64,000 bases of DNA from Verrucomicrobiia bacterium (GTDB lineage: Bacteria; Verrucomicrobiota; Verrucomicrobiia; Limisphaerales; UBA9464). Made by a program: the position numbers and the translations under genes. Shown in pieces: positions 8,627 through 16,693 of the stretch. The notes beneath the pieces were generated by a model. That model saw nothing but the letters and a program-made list of their open reading frames with translations, was not told the origin of the DNA and made no database searches. How positions within the stretch are numbered: position 1 is the first letter of the stretch; each line of letters opens with the position of its first letter. The DNA lies in the NCBI GenBank assembly GCA_019634635.1, contig JAHCBB010000001.1, forward strand, positions 124,001 through 188,000, in the 5' to 3' direction.

Positions 8627-10036
8627 GTGCTCACGGACTTCCGAAGCGTCCACTTCATTGGCATTGGCGGCACGGCGATGGCGAGCGTGGCCGTGGCCAT
8701 GCACGAGCGCGGCTACCGGGTCACGGGGTCCGACCAGGATGCCATCTACCCGCCGATGTCCACGTTCCTGGCCGCGCGCGGGATCGTGCCGCGGGCGGGC
8801 TACTCGGAGACGAACCTGGTGCCCGCACCGGACCTGGTCGTGGTGGGGAACGCCATTTCGAGGGGAAATCCGGAGGCGGAAGCCGTGCTCGAGCGGCGTC
8901 TGCGCTATTGTTCGCTCCCGGAACTGCTCCGCGAATGTTTCCTGCGCGGGCGGCGGTCCCTGGTGGTCACCGGCACGCACGGCAAGACCACGACGACTTC
9001 CCTGCTGGCCTGGGTGTTCGAGTCGGCCGGACTCCAGCCCTCGTACCTCATCGGCGGCATCCCGGCCAACCTCGGCCAGGGAGCCCGCTTCACCGACTCG
9101 GACTGGTGCATTCTCGAGGGCGACGAGTACGACACCGCCTTTTTCGACAAACGGAGCAAGTTCGTCCACTACCTGCCGGAGGTGGCCATCGTGAACAACC
9201 TGGAAATGGATCACGCCGACATCTTCGGATCGCTTTCCGAGATCCAGCGCTCATTCCAACGATTCCTGAACCTCGTTCCCCGCAACGGACTGGTGCTGGC
9301 CAACGGCGATGATCGCAATGTCGCGCCGCTCCTGGGCATCACCCACTGTCCCGTCATGCGGTTCGGGTTGGGCCCGGCCAATGCGCTTCAGGCCACCGGG
9401 GTGGCGCTGGGGCCGGAGGCGTCCGGGTTCGAGCTGGACGGCGTCCGCTACACCGTGCCGCTGGTGGGCGAATTCAATGTCCGCAACGCCCTCGCCGTGG
9501 CCGCCTGTGCGCGTCATTGCGGGCTGACTGCGGACCAGATCCAGCGGGCGTTTTCGGGATTTCTTGGTGTGGAGCGACGGATGACGGTGCGCGGCGAGGA
9601 GCGGGGGGTCGCGGTGGTGGATGATTTCGGGCATCACCCGACGGCGATTCGCGAGACCCTGCGGGCGCTCCGGGTGCGATTTCCTTCGCGCCGTTTGTGG
9701 GCGGTGTTCGAGCCCCGCTCCAACACCACCCGGCGCAACCTGTTTCAGGCCGAGCTGGCGGAGGCCCTGGAGCGCGCCGATGCCGTGGTGGTGTCGCAGG
9801 TGGCCCGTCTGGAGCAACTTGCGCCGGAGGATCGGCTGAACCCGGATCAGCTCATGGAGGATCTCCGCCGCGCGGGTCGCCCGGCATCCTATCTGCCCTC
9901 CGTCGAGAGCATCCTCGACCACCTCGTCAGAGCCGTGGAACCGGGCGACGTCGTTTGCGTCTTCAGCAACGGGGGATTTGGGAACATTCACCAGCGACTG
10001 CTCGGACGTCTCGCCGGCGGCGGGGAAATCCCATAG
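8627..10036 (+). CDS. mpl: UDP-MurNAc:L-Ala-gamma-D-Glu-meso-DAP ligase
   Basis: Mpl attaches recycled tripeptide to UDP-MurNAc using ATP, salvaging peptidoglycan in the cytosol. The 469-residue protein has the Mur ligase layout: an N-terminal Rossmann domain (VHFIGIGGTAMAS), a central ATP-binding domain with the P-loop GTHGKTTTTS at about residues 116-125 and ILEGDEYDTAFFDKRSKF, and a C-terminal domain with DDFGHHPTAI and RSNTTRR. EGDEYDTAFFDKRSKF is typical of Mpl rather than MurC. The start is a GTG at 8627, since the conserved region begins directly after it and no ATG fits. It indicates meso-DAP type peptidoglycan, agreeing with dapB nearby. Confidence 0.93.
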   Translation: MLTDFRSVHFIGIGGTAMASVAVAMHERGYRVTGSDQDAIYPPMSTFLAARGIVPRAGYSETNLVPAPDLVVVGNAISRGNPEAEAVLERRLRYCSLPELLRECFLRGRRSLVVTGTHGKTTTTSLLAWVFESAGLQPSYLIGGIPANLGQGARFTDSDWCILEGDEYDTAFFDKRSKFVHYLPEVAIVNNLEMDHADIFGSLSEIQRSFQRFLNLVPRNGLVLANGDDRNVAPLLGITHCPVMRFGLGPANALQATGVALGPEASGFELDGVRYTVPLVGEFNVRNALAVAACARHCGLTADQIQRAFSGFLGVERRMTVRGEERGVAVVDDFGHHPTAIRETLRALRVRFPSRRLWAVFEPRSNTTRRNLFQAELAEALERADAVVVSQVARLEQLAPEDRLNPDQLMEDLRRAGRPASYLPSVESILDHLVRAVEPGDVVCVFSNGGFGNIHQRLLGRLAGGGEIP

Positions 10037-10053
10037 GCCGACGCAGGATGCCC

Positions 10054-10788
10054 TCAAGGATTCCCAAGCTCTCCGGTCATGGGCACGAACCGCACCGGGA
10101 GGATCGAGCGCTGGGCCACCCGACCGTCGCGCTTTTCCAGCAGGTGGAGGCTTTGGCGTCCGGCGGGACCCACCGGGATGACCATGCGTCCCCCCTCCCG
10201 AAGCTGGTCCACCAGGGGCTGCGGCACGTGGTCGGGAGCACAGGTGACGATCACCGCATCGAAGGGAGCCTCATCCGGCCAGCCGAGGTAGCCGTCGCCG
10301 GCGCGCACGAACACGTTGGTGTACCCCAGGCGCGCGAGGTCGGCTGTGGCCCGTCGGGCCAGCGGATCCACAATCTCGATGGTGTGGACGGTTTGGACCA
10401 GGCCGGACAGCACGGCCGCCTGGTAGCCCGAGCCGGTGCCAATTTCGAGGACCCGGTCGGTCGGTCTCGGATTCAACGCCTGGGTCATGAAGGCAACGAT
10501 GTAGGGCTGGGAGATGGTCTGTCCGTGCCCGATCGGCAGCGGTTGATCGCTGTAGGCCTGGGCGCGCGCGGCAGGTGGCACGAGTTCGTGGCGTGGGACG
10601 GCGCCCATGACGTCCAGGACCCGGCGGTTGGTGATGCCGCGGTCCCAGGTGGCGAGCTGCCGCGCCACCATGCGCTCGCGTGCGGCGGCGTAGGGATCGG
10701 GAGAGGTGGATTCGCCGGACAGTGCGGCGGATGGCGCGATCCAAAGGACCGCGATTCGGATCAGGCCCGGGATCTTCTGGAAGGTCAT
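10054..10788 (-). CDS. pcm: Protein-L-isoaspartate O-methyltransferase, probably exported
   Basis: Pcm methylates isoaspartyl residues in damaged proteins using SAM. The 244-residue product has the family signatures: an N-terminal helix with ITNRRVLDVM and PRHELVPP, QPLPIGHGQTISQPYIVAFM, the SAM-binding LEIGTGSGYQAAVL, and DAVIVTCAPDHVPQPL-x2-QL. Unlike cytosolic Pcm it begins with a hydrophobic signal-like segment (LIRIAVLWIAPSAALSG), so it probably acts in the periplasm, as inferred for long Pcm forms in Gram-negatives. The ATG at 10788 gives this signal sequence; an earlier Met at 10851 adds 21 residues. It converges on mpl with a 17-base gap and diverges from the DUF1080-like gene. Confidence 0.9.
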   Translation of the reverse strand: MTFQKIPGLIRIAVLWIAPSAALSGESTSPDPYAAARERMVARQLATWDRGITNRRVLDVMGAVPRHELVPPAARAQAYSDQPLPIGHGQTISQPYIVAFMTQALNPRPTDRVLEIGTGSGYQAAVLSGLVQTVHTIEIVDPLARRATADLARLGYTNVFVRAGDGYLGWPDEAPFDAVIVTCAPDHVPQPLVDQLREGGRMVIPVGPAGRQSLHLLEKRDGRVAQRSILPVRFVPMTGELGNP

Positions 10789-11036
10789 GGATGCAAGTTC
10801 CAGCCTGGCCCTCCGTCCCGCAAGTCGGGCGGGGGCCAAGGTCTCCGACACCGAGGCTCATCGTCGCTCATCGTGCGGCGGGCTCCCCGGTTCCTGTCGT
10901 GGTCACAGCCTCCAGTGGCGTCGCGTGTTGGAGGTCGAGGACCCACGCGCCGGGGTGCGGGTTGGTGATGCGCGGCGCAGCGTGCGTGATGTTCCGACCG
11001 AGGTCGCGATTGCCGCCGGCGTCTTTCCTGTGTTGG

Positions 11037-11771
11037 ATGGCTGACGTGCTCCGATGCTTCTCTGCCGCCCTGCTGTTGCTGGCGGCCCTGGTCATCACCG
11101 GGTGTCAGTCGGCCCCGAAGTCCGCCTGGCAGCCGCTTTTTCCGGAGGACGGGCCCCCTGTCGGTTGGACCGTTCGGGCCTGGGACGATGTGGCCAATCC
11201 AGGGCCGACCCATTCGTTTTGGATCGTGGAGGCCGGGGTCCTCACGAGCCGGGGGGAACGCGGATGCTGGCTGCTCTGGGAACGCGAACTCGGCGACTTC
11301 GACCTGGAATTCGAATTTCGATTGGGGCCGCTCGGAAACAGCGGCCTCGCCTTGCGTGCCCCGATGCGGGGTGACCCTGCCTTCGATGGCCTAGAACTGC
11401 AGATGGCGGACTTCCGCTACAACACCGAGGCGCGTGACTCGGAATTGACCGGTGGCATTTACCGGGCCGTCGCCCCGGTCCGGCAGGTGTACCTCCCCGA
11501 GGCGTGGAACCGGTATGAGGTGTCCCTTGATGGATCGCGCCTGCGGGCGCGATTGAATGGCGTCCTGATTCAGGACGTGGACCTGTCCGTCCACACCGCG
11601 ACCGTGAAACGGCACAACGGACAGGACGCCCCGGCGCTGAAGGACCGGCCGCGGGCGGGGCACATCGGCTTCCAGGAATTGAGCCGGGGTGACGGTCACG
11701 TGATGATCCGGAACGCGCGGATTCGGATTCGCGACACCGATACCGGCACCGGCATCGGCTCCATCCGTTGA
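11037..11771 (+). CDS. DUF1080-like (3-keto-disaccharide hydrolase family) lipoprotein
   Basis: The 244-residue product has a lipoprotein signal: a hydrophobic core followed by Val-Ile-Thr-Gly-Cys at about Cys23. The mature part fits the DUF1080 jelly roll, a concanavalin-like beta sandwich: WQPLFPEDG, WIVEAGVLTS, DFDLEFEFRLGPLGNSGLALRAP, DGLELQM, WNRYEVSLDGSRLRARLNG and an end strand HVMIRNARIRIR. Members act on 3-keto-glycosides or bind glycans; the exact substrate cannot be read here. The family is greatly expanded in Verrucomicrobiota and Planctomycetota. The ATG at 11037 was chosen because it precedes the signal peptide; a longer frame upstream is an overlap artefact with the pcm promoter region. 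Confidence 0.85.
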   Translation: MADVLRCFSAALLLLAALVITGCQSAPKSAWQPLFPEDGPPVGWTVRAWDDVANPGPTHSFWIVEAGVLTSRGERGCWLLWERELGDFDLEFEFRLGPLGNSGLALRAPMRGDPAFDGLELQMADFRYNTEARDSELTGGIYRAVAPVRQVYLPEAWNRYEVSLDGSRLRARLNGVLIQDVDLSVHTATVKRHNGQDAPALKDRPRAGHIGFQELSRGDGHVMIRNARIRIRDTDTGTGIGSIR

Positions 11772-11873
11772 GCCTCCCTGGCCGGCCTGGTCCGCGGGAC
11801 AACGGCGGGGGCGGCAATCCCGGCCGCCTGATCGGTGTCCGGTTGCGGGCCGGAGCGGCAGTAGTGGGGTGAC

Positions 11874-13490
11874 ATGAATCCGGAATCGCCCGACAGCGAG
11901 TTGGTGGGGACCTATGCGAGGGAAGGGTCGGAGACGGCCTTTCGTGCGTTGGTCGGCCGCCATGTGAACCTGGTCTTTGGGATCGCCCTCCGGCAGATCG
12001 GGGATGCGGGAATTGCCGAGGAGGTCACCCAGAACGTCTTCATCGCCCTGGCCCGCAAGGCACCACGCCTGGCGCGGCACGAAACGGTGGCCGGATGGCT
12101 CCATCGGACCGCCATCCTGGAGTGCAAGGCCCGGTTGCGGGCGGAACTGCGGCGTCAACGCCGGGAGCAGGCCGCCGCGGTGATGACCCTGCCGATGGAG
12201 GCGCCGTCGCCTGACTCCGACCTATCGGTGCTGCTGGACGAAGGGTTGCTGCATTTGCGGGAGGGGGACCGCCTTGCGGTGATTCTTCGCTATCTGGAGG
12301 AGCGCAGTCTGCGGGAAGTGGCCGGGTTGCTGGGTGTCGAAGAGGATGCCGCCCGCAAGCGGGTGGACCGGGCGGTGGAGCGATTGGCCGAATTCTTCCG
12401 TTCCCGGGGTGTTGCGGCGTCGGCAGGTGCGAGCGTCGCGGCCCTGGCCCGGGCGTCTGCGGCCTCCGCAGCGCCTCCGGGACTGGCCGCTGCCGCCGGA
12501 ACGGCGGGTCTCGCTGGCGTCGCGGGCGGCGGTGCGCTGGCACCGCTGGCCGGACTTGCGACCGTTTCGCTCTCCAACCTTCAGACGGCAGGCCTTTGCC
12601 TGCTGCTGGTCGCCGCGCCCGTTGGGTGGCAGTGGCATCAGCATCGGGAGGTCCGCCGACAGGAAGCCGGCCTGCGGGTGCAGCGTGACGACGTCTTGCG
12701 TTCGCTGGATGAGGCGTTGGAAGTCACCCGAAGAACCCGGGCCGATCGGGTCCTTGCCGAGGCGGAAGCCTTCAACGCCCGTCGGCGGCTGGAGGTGGCC
12801 TCCCAGGCCGCCGCCGCGGTGCCGACGCCCGCAGGGTATGCATGGGACGATCAATCACCGCTGGCGCGGGTCCCCAAGGAATTCGTTCGACACAATTGGG
12901 CACCTGCAGTCGCGCCCCAAGACGGCAGGCTGACGGACCCGATCCAGGAGCTGCTCCAGATGACCCCCGAAGAGGCCGTGGCAATCCAGGCGGCGCTGGA
13001 CGCGTTTTCAACGGCTGTTGAGGTGACCCAGGCGGGTGCGGTCCGTCAGGTGGAACCTCTGGACTTCGAATTGGAGGGCCAGGATCCAGCGGCGGTGCGG
13101 GTCTTCGAAATCCGGGGCGTTGGGGAAGCGCTGGTGAATTTGCGGACGGCGCTGCTATCGGAGGTGGATGCCACACTCGGGCAGGAGCGCTCGGAGATCT
13201 TCCGGCGGGCCCTCGGGGACTGGATCCCGATGGATGACGACAACGCCGGGGTGAGCAGTGGCTGGGCGTATCACCTGGGCGATCATCGGATCCGGTTTCT
13301 GGAGCGCACGGGCAATGGGGAGTCGGGTCCAATTCTATTTTGGGGTGTCCGCACGGAGTCCGGTGCGGCATTCACCGCACCCATCCAGACGTCCCAAATC
13401 CCCGGGTTCTTGAGACCCCATCTCCAGGACTGGTTGGATGCGCTCGCCGCGGATGTTGCGGCGGAGGCTGCAGCCCAAGGGCAACCCTGA
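11874..13490 (+). CDS. ECF sigma factor with transmembrane segment and extracytoplasmic-type tail
   Basis: Residues about 20-90 are sigma-70 region 2 (AFRALVGRHVNLVFGIALRQ, EEVTQNVFIALARK) and about 118-175 are region 4 (REGDRLAVILRYLEERSL, EDAARKRVDRAVERL). An Ala/Gly-rich linker leads to one transmembrane helix (about 237-255), a charged coiled coil (about 257-320) and a domain of about 210 residues that would lie outside the cytoplasm. At 538 residues it is more than twice the usual ECF length. The architecture suggests a sigma factor tethered to the membrane and controlled by its own tail, perhaps without a separate anti-sigma; that is inference. The next gene, 12 bases downstream, encodes a protein resembling the tail. 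Confidence 0.85.
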   Translation: MNPESPDSELVGTYAREGSETAFRALVGRHVNLVFGIALRQIGDAGIAEEVTQNVFIALARKAPRLARHETVAGWLHRTAILECKARLRAELRRQRREQAAAVMTLPMEAPSPDSDLSVLLDEGLLHLREGDRLAVILRYLEERSLREVAGLLGVEEDAARKRVDRAVERLAEFFRSRGVAASAGASVAALARASAASAAPPGLAAAAGTAGLAGVAGGGALAPLAGLATVSLSNLQTAGLCLLLVAAPVGWQWHQHREVRRQEAGLRVQRDDVLRSLDEALEVTRRTRADRVLAEAEAFNARRRLEVASQAAAAVPTPAGYAWDDQSPLARVPKEFVRHNWAPAVAPQDGRLTDPIQELLQMTPEEAVAIQAALDAFSTAVEVTQAGAVRQVEPLDFELEGQDPAAVRVFEIRGVGEALVNLRTALLSEVDATLGQERSEIFRRALGDWIPMDDDNAGVSSGWAYHLGDHRIRFLERTGNGESGPILFWGVRTESGAAFTAPIQTSQIPGFLRPHLQDWLDALAADVAAEAAAQGQP

Positions 13491-13502
13491 ACCGTCCGGA
13501 CG

Positions 13503-14408
13503 ATGCGCTTTACCCGTATTTGCGTGCTGCTGGGCGTTGTGGTGCTGGCGATGTTCCTGTGGTGGCAGGACGCCCGCGGGCTCAGTCGCCGGCGTGCCGG
13601 TCTGGAGGCCGCCGCTGCCGGGTTGTTGCCTCTGAAGGCACGGATTGCCGAAGCGTTGCGGGCCGCGGAGGAGGAGCGTTTGGAACGTGATGTGTTTCGG
13701 GACCGCGCGCGCCGCGACACGCTTCAGGTCGCGGCCATCCATGAACGTTCGCACACCCCGACCGCCGAGGATCCGTGGCGACAGCCGCCCAAAGTTCTAC
13801 CCCACTGGGATCCCGAGTCGCCGTTCATCTGGATCGCCAAGGACACGCTGGCGGCCGTCCCGGTGACGCCCTTCGAGCGCGACGGCAGTCTCCAAACGCT
13901 CCTGGGAGGTGTGCTGGCACTCGATCCGGAGACCGAGGCCGGGCTCAACCGGGCGCTCTCCGGATTGGTCGGGGAATTGCGGCGTGCCGAATCCGAGCGT
14001 GTGGTCCTGCGGACGGATCCGGTGGACCTGCTGGGCGCCATCACAGGGGAGCAGATTACCATCGAAATCGGGGCGCCAGGATCCGAGGTCGCGCAACTTC
14101 GAGCGGCGTTTGAAGAGCAGGTCCGCGCCGGGCTGGGAGCCTCCCGGGCGGCACTCGTCCTCCATTGGGGGGCGCACTGGCTCGACAGGACGTTTGATGC
14201 CGGACCGGACAACTCGCGGGTGTACACGGTGGTCCGACTCGCAGACGGGACCTTTCGGCTCGGCATGCGCAGTCGTCACGGGGGGATGTCCGCGACCGGG
14301 CAGGGGAGTTTCGACGATTATCTCCCCGAACATTTGCGCGGCTGGTTCGCGCCGCTTCGGGACGGCGGGCGGGCGCCGGATCCGGAGGCCGCGAGCTACC
14401 AGCCGTGA
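13503..14408 (+). CDS. Membrane-anchored protein related to the tail of the preceding sigma factor
   Basis: The 301-residue product begins with one signal-anchor helix (about residues 4-22, VCVLLGVVVLAMFLWW region), then a coiled-coil stretch (about 25-80) and a globular domain (about 95-295). The order helix, coiled coil, globular domain copies the C-terminal half of the sigma factor just upstream. Short matches run in parallel: SPLARVPKEF versus SPFIWIAKDTL, and LLQMTPEEA-x3-AL versus VLALDPETEAGLNRAL. I infer a paralogue of the sensor domain that might pair with it. No enzyme motif is seen. The genes are 12 bases apart, so they are probably co-transcribed. It converges on thrS with a 10-base gap. 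Confidence 0.75.
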   Translation: MRFTRICVLLGVVVLAMFLWWQDARGLSRRRAGLEAAAAGLLPLKARIAEALRAAEEERLERDVFRDRARRDTLQVAAIHERSHTPTAEDPWRQPPKVLPHWDPESPFIWIAKDTLAAVPVTPFERDGSLQTLLGGVLALDPETEAGLNRALSGLVGELRRAESERVVLRTDPVDLLGAITGEQITIEIGAPGSEVAQLRAAFEEQVRAGLGASRAALVLHWGAHWLDRTFDAGPDNSRVYTVVRLADGTFRLGMRSRHGGMSATGQGSFDDYLPEHLRGWFAPLRDGGRAPDPEAASYQP

Positions 14409-14418
14409 TGCTCCGGGC

Positions 14419-16416
14419 TTACGATCTTCGCTCCTGGATGGCGGCCACAATGTCGGCGATCACCTCGTCCCGCGGTCGGGCGCCCTGCGGCCCCCGGCTG
14501 TGCAATCGCACGGACACGACGCCGGCATCGAGGTCGCGGCCGCCAATGACCAGCATGGTGTGGACGCGGGCCTTCTCGGCATCCGCGATCTTGGCCTTGA
14601 TCGGATTCGTGCCGAAGTCGCCCTCGACCCTCACAAACCGCGCCCGCAGCTCCTCCAGGATTCCGCGCGCGTAGTTCACCAGCGGCGCCTCGTTGCCGAG
14701 GGTCAGAAGCCGCACCTGTTCGGGCGCCAGCCACAGGGGGAAGTTGCCGGCGTAATGCTCGATGAGGAAGCCGATGAACCGCTCGTGGGTGCCGAGTGGC
14801 GCCCGGTGGATGCAGAGCGGCGTCTTGTCCGTATTGTCCCGGTCGCGGTAGGTGAGCCCGAAGCGCCTGGGGACCGCAAAGTCCACCTGATTGGTGGCGA
14901 TCGTGAACTCCCGCCCGATGGCGCTCCACACCTGCACGTCAATCTTCGGACCGTAAAACGCCGCCTCATTGGGCACCTCGACGAACTGGATGCCGGATTC
15001 CACGAGGACGCGGCGGACCATCTCCTCGGTCTGCAGCCACAATTCCGGCTCGTTGACGAACTTCTGTCCGAGCCGCGCCGGATCGTGGGTGCTGAAGCGC
15101 ATCTGGCAGCGGTCGAGTCCGAAGATCTTGAAATACTTCAGGTACATTTCGTTCACCGCGCGGAACTCGTCGGCGAACTGCTCCGGGGTGCAGTACAGGT
15201 GGGCATCGTTCATGTTCATCGAGCGCACCCGCATCAGGCCGAACAGCTCCCCGGACTGTTCATACCGATAGCACGTGCCGTACTCGGCCAGGCGCAGGGG
15301 CAGATCCCGGTAGCTCCGCGGTTCCGCCGCGAAAATGCGGTGGTGATGCGGACAGTTCATGGCCTTCAGGTAATAGCGCCCGCCCAGGAAGGTGATCTCC
15401 GTCTCCAGACGGGAGATGTCGTGCGCCAGTTGGTCGGTGGTCAGCCCGGCCGTATTGGCGGACGTCGCGTGGCCGATGCCGTCCCGCAACTGGATCAGAT
15501 CGGCCCGTCGCTCCAGCAGCTTGTCCCTGAGCTTTCGTTCCTCCTCCTCCAGCATCTCCATCGCCGGAAACATGGAATCCTCGTAGTACGGAAGATGACC
15601 GGAGGTGCGGTACATCTTTTCCCGCGCCAGGTGGGGGGTGCGCACGCGGACATAGCCCGCCTGGAACTCGGTTTCCTTGGCGAGCCGTTCGAGTTCCTCG
15701 ACCAGCACCGTGCCATTTGGCAGCCACAGCGGGAGTCCGGGGCCGACGTATTCCGCGTCGAAGGCGAACAGCCCCATTTCGGCGCCAATGCGGCGGTGAT
15801 CCCGCCGGCGCGCCTCCTCCTGCATCTGAAGCCACGCCTCGAGTTCGTCCTTCGTCTTGAACGCCGTGCCGTAGAGGCGCTGGAGCTGCGGGTTCCGCTC
15901 GTTGCCCTTGAAGTACGCGCTGGCGACCTTGAGCAGCTTGACCGCCCCGGGTTTGACATTGCCGGTCCGCATCACGTGCGGTCCCGCGCAGAGGTCCACA
16001 AACTCGCCATTCTGGTAGAAGCTGATCGGTTCGTCGTCCGGGATGTCGGCGAGGCGTTCAATCTTGAAGCGCTGGCCGCGCGCCTCGAAGTAAGCACGGG
16101 CTTCCTCGCGGGTCCGGATGGATTTCTCAAACACCTGGTTCTCCTTGATCACCGCCCGCATGGCCTCCTCGATGCGGGGGAAATCCTCCGGGGAGAACCG
16201 GTGCCCGAGGTCGAAGTCGTAGTAAAAGCCCTCGTCGGTGGGCGGACCGATGTCGAGCCGGGCATCGGGCCAGAGCCGCAGCACGGCGGTGGCCAGGATG
16301 TGCGCGCACGAGTGCCGGAGGCGCATCAGGTCGTCCAGTTGCTGACGCTGATCGAGCGACTTGCGCTGGACTTCGGTCTTGGCGGCCTCCAGGGGGCGTG
16401 CGGGTTCGGTGTTCAT
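14419..16416 (-). CDS. thrS: Threonine--tRNA ligase lacking the TGS domain
   Basis: ThrRS charges tRNA-Thr with threonine. The 665-residue protein starts almost directly in the editing domain, with the HxxxH pair in HSCAH (residues 35-39) and later DLCAGPH, so the usual N-terminal TGS domain of about 60 residues is missing. The class II core follows: motif 2 region RYEQSGELFGLMRVR, the zinc-type Cys in MNCPHHH (Cys355), and the C-terminal anticodon-binding domain. A charged insert of about 60 residues (287-347) precedes the MNCP motif and probably forms a coiled coil. The ATG at 16416 was chosen; an upstream in-frame Met at 16461 falls in the terminator-like leader. Confidence 0.95.
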   Translation of the reverse strand: MNTEPARPLEAAKTEVQRKSLDQRQQLDDLMRLRHSCAHILATAVLRLWPDARLDIGPPTDEGFYYDFDLGHRFSPEDFPRIEEAMRAVIKENQVFEKSIRTREEARAYFEARGQRFKIERLADIPDDEPISFYQNGEFVDLCAGPHVMRTGNVKPGAVKLLKVASAYFKGNERNPQLQRLYGTAFKTKDELEAWLQMQEEARRRDHRRIGAEMGLFAFDAEYVGPGLPLWLPNGTVLVEELERLAKETEFQAGYVRVRTPHLAREKMYRTSGHLPYYEDSMFPAMEMLEEEERKLRDKLLERRADLIQLRDGIGHATSANTAGLTTDQLAHDISRLETEITFLGGRYYLKAMNCPHHHRIFAAEPRSYRDLPLRLAEYGTCYRYEQSGELFGLMRVRSMNMNDAHLYCTPEQFADEFRAVNEMYLKYFKIFGLDRCQMRFSTHDPARLGQKFVNEPELWLQTEEMVRRVLVESGIQFVEVPNEAAFYGPKIDVQVWSAIGREFTIATNQVDFAVPRRFGLTYRDRDNTDKTPLCIHRAPLGTHERFIGFLIEHYAGNFPLWLAPEQVRLLTLGNEAPLVNYARGILEELRARFVRVEGDFGTNPIKAKIADAEKARVHTMLVIGGRDLDAGVVSVRLHSRGPQGARPRDEVIADIVAAIQERRS

Positions 16417-16453
16417 GTTTTTGGATGGGCGGGCGGCGGGCCGGGGAGTCACC

Positions 16454-16492
16454 CGAAACAAAAACGCCCCGGACCGATGGTGGCACGAGGCG
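16454..16492 (-). terminator. Intrinsic-terminator-like hairpin inside the thrS leader
   Basis: On the thrS strand CGCCTCG (16492-16486) can pair with CGGGGCG (16471-16465): seven pairs, one G-U, loop of 14 bases. The sequence TTTTTGTTT follows directly. It ends about 38 bases before the thrS ATG, so if it forms it would stop transcription before the gene. This placement suggests attenuation. Confidence 0.5.
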
Positions 16493-16496
16493 TGGG

Positions 16497-16525
16497 AGCG
16501 TCTGCAGCGACCGGCTGCAGACGCT
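16497..16525 (-). promoter_or_regulatory. Perfect 11-bp hairpin upstream of the thrS terminator
   Basis: The arms AGCGTCTGCAG (16497-16507) and CTGCAGACGCT (16515-16525) are perfectly complementary with a 7-base loop. On the thrS strand its 5' arm overlaps the stop of a Met-Thr-Thr mini-ORF, and the terminator-like hairpin follows within 5 bases. It could be part of a threonine attenuator or a copy of a dispersed palindromic repeat. Confidence 0.5.
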
Positions 16526-16535
16526 ACGTCGTCAT
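16524..16535 (-). CDS. Possible thrS leader peptide Met-Thr-Thr
   Basis: The sequence ATG-ACG-ACG-TAG on the thrS strand encodes only Met-Thr-Thr. It immediately precedes the 11-bp hairpin and the terminator-like stem. Consecutive threonine codons before a terminator are the hallmark of leader-peptide attenuation. A three-codon frame can easily be chance; no clear ribosome binding site is visible. Confidence 0.25.
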   Translation of the reverse strand: MTT

Positions 16536-16693
16536 GGGAGTTTCGGACGTTGCGTCAATCACTTCCCCGCGATTGGAGCCCAAGGGGGGGCGCTCCGGCA
16601 ACCGGATTTTCGGCGGGGTTCAGGTCGGCGGGTCGCGGGGATTCGCGGATTGGCCTTGCCCGGCAAACGGGTTGGCGGTAGGCCGATCCTGCG

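Noticed and set aside
16470..16500. T-box-like string ATGGTGGCACGAGGCG near thrS
   Set aside because: It resembles the T-box core only on the strand opposite to thrS, so it cannot act as a tRNA-sensing leader for that gene.
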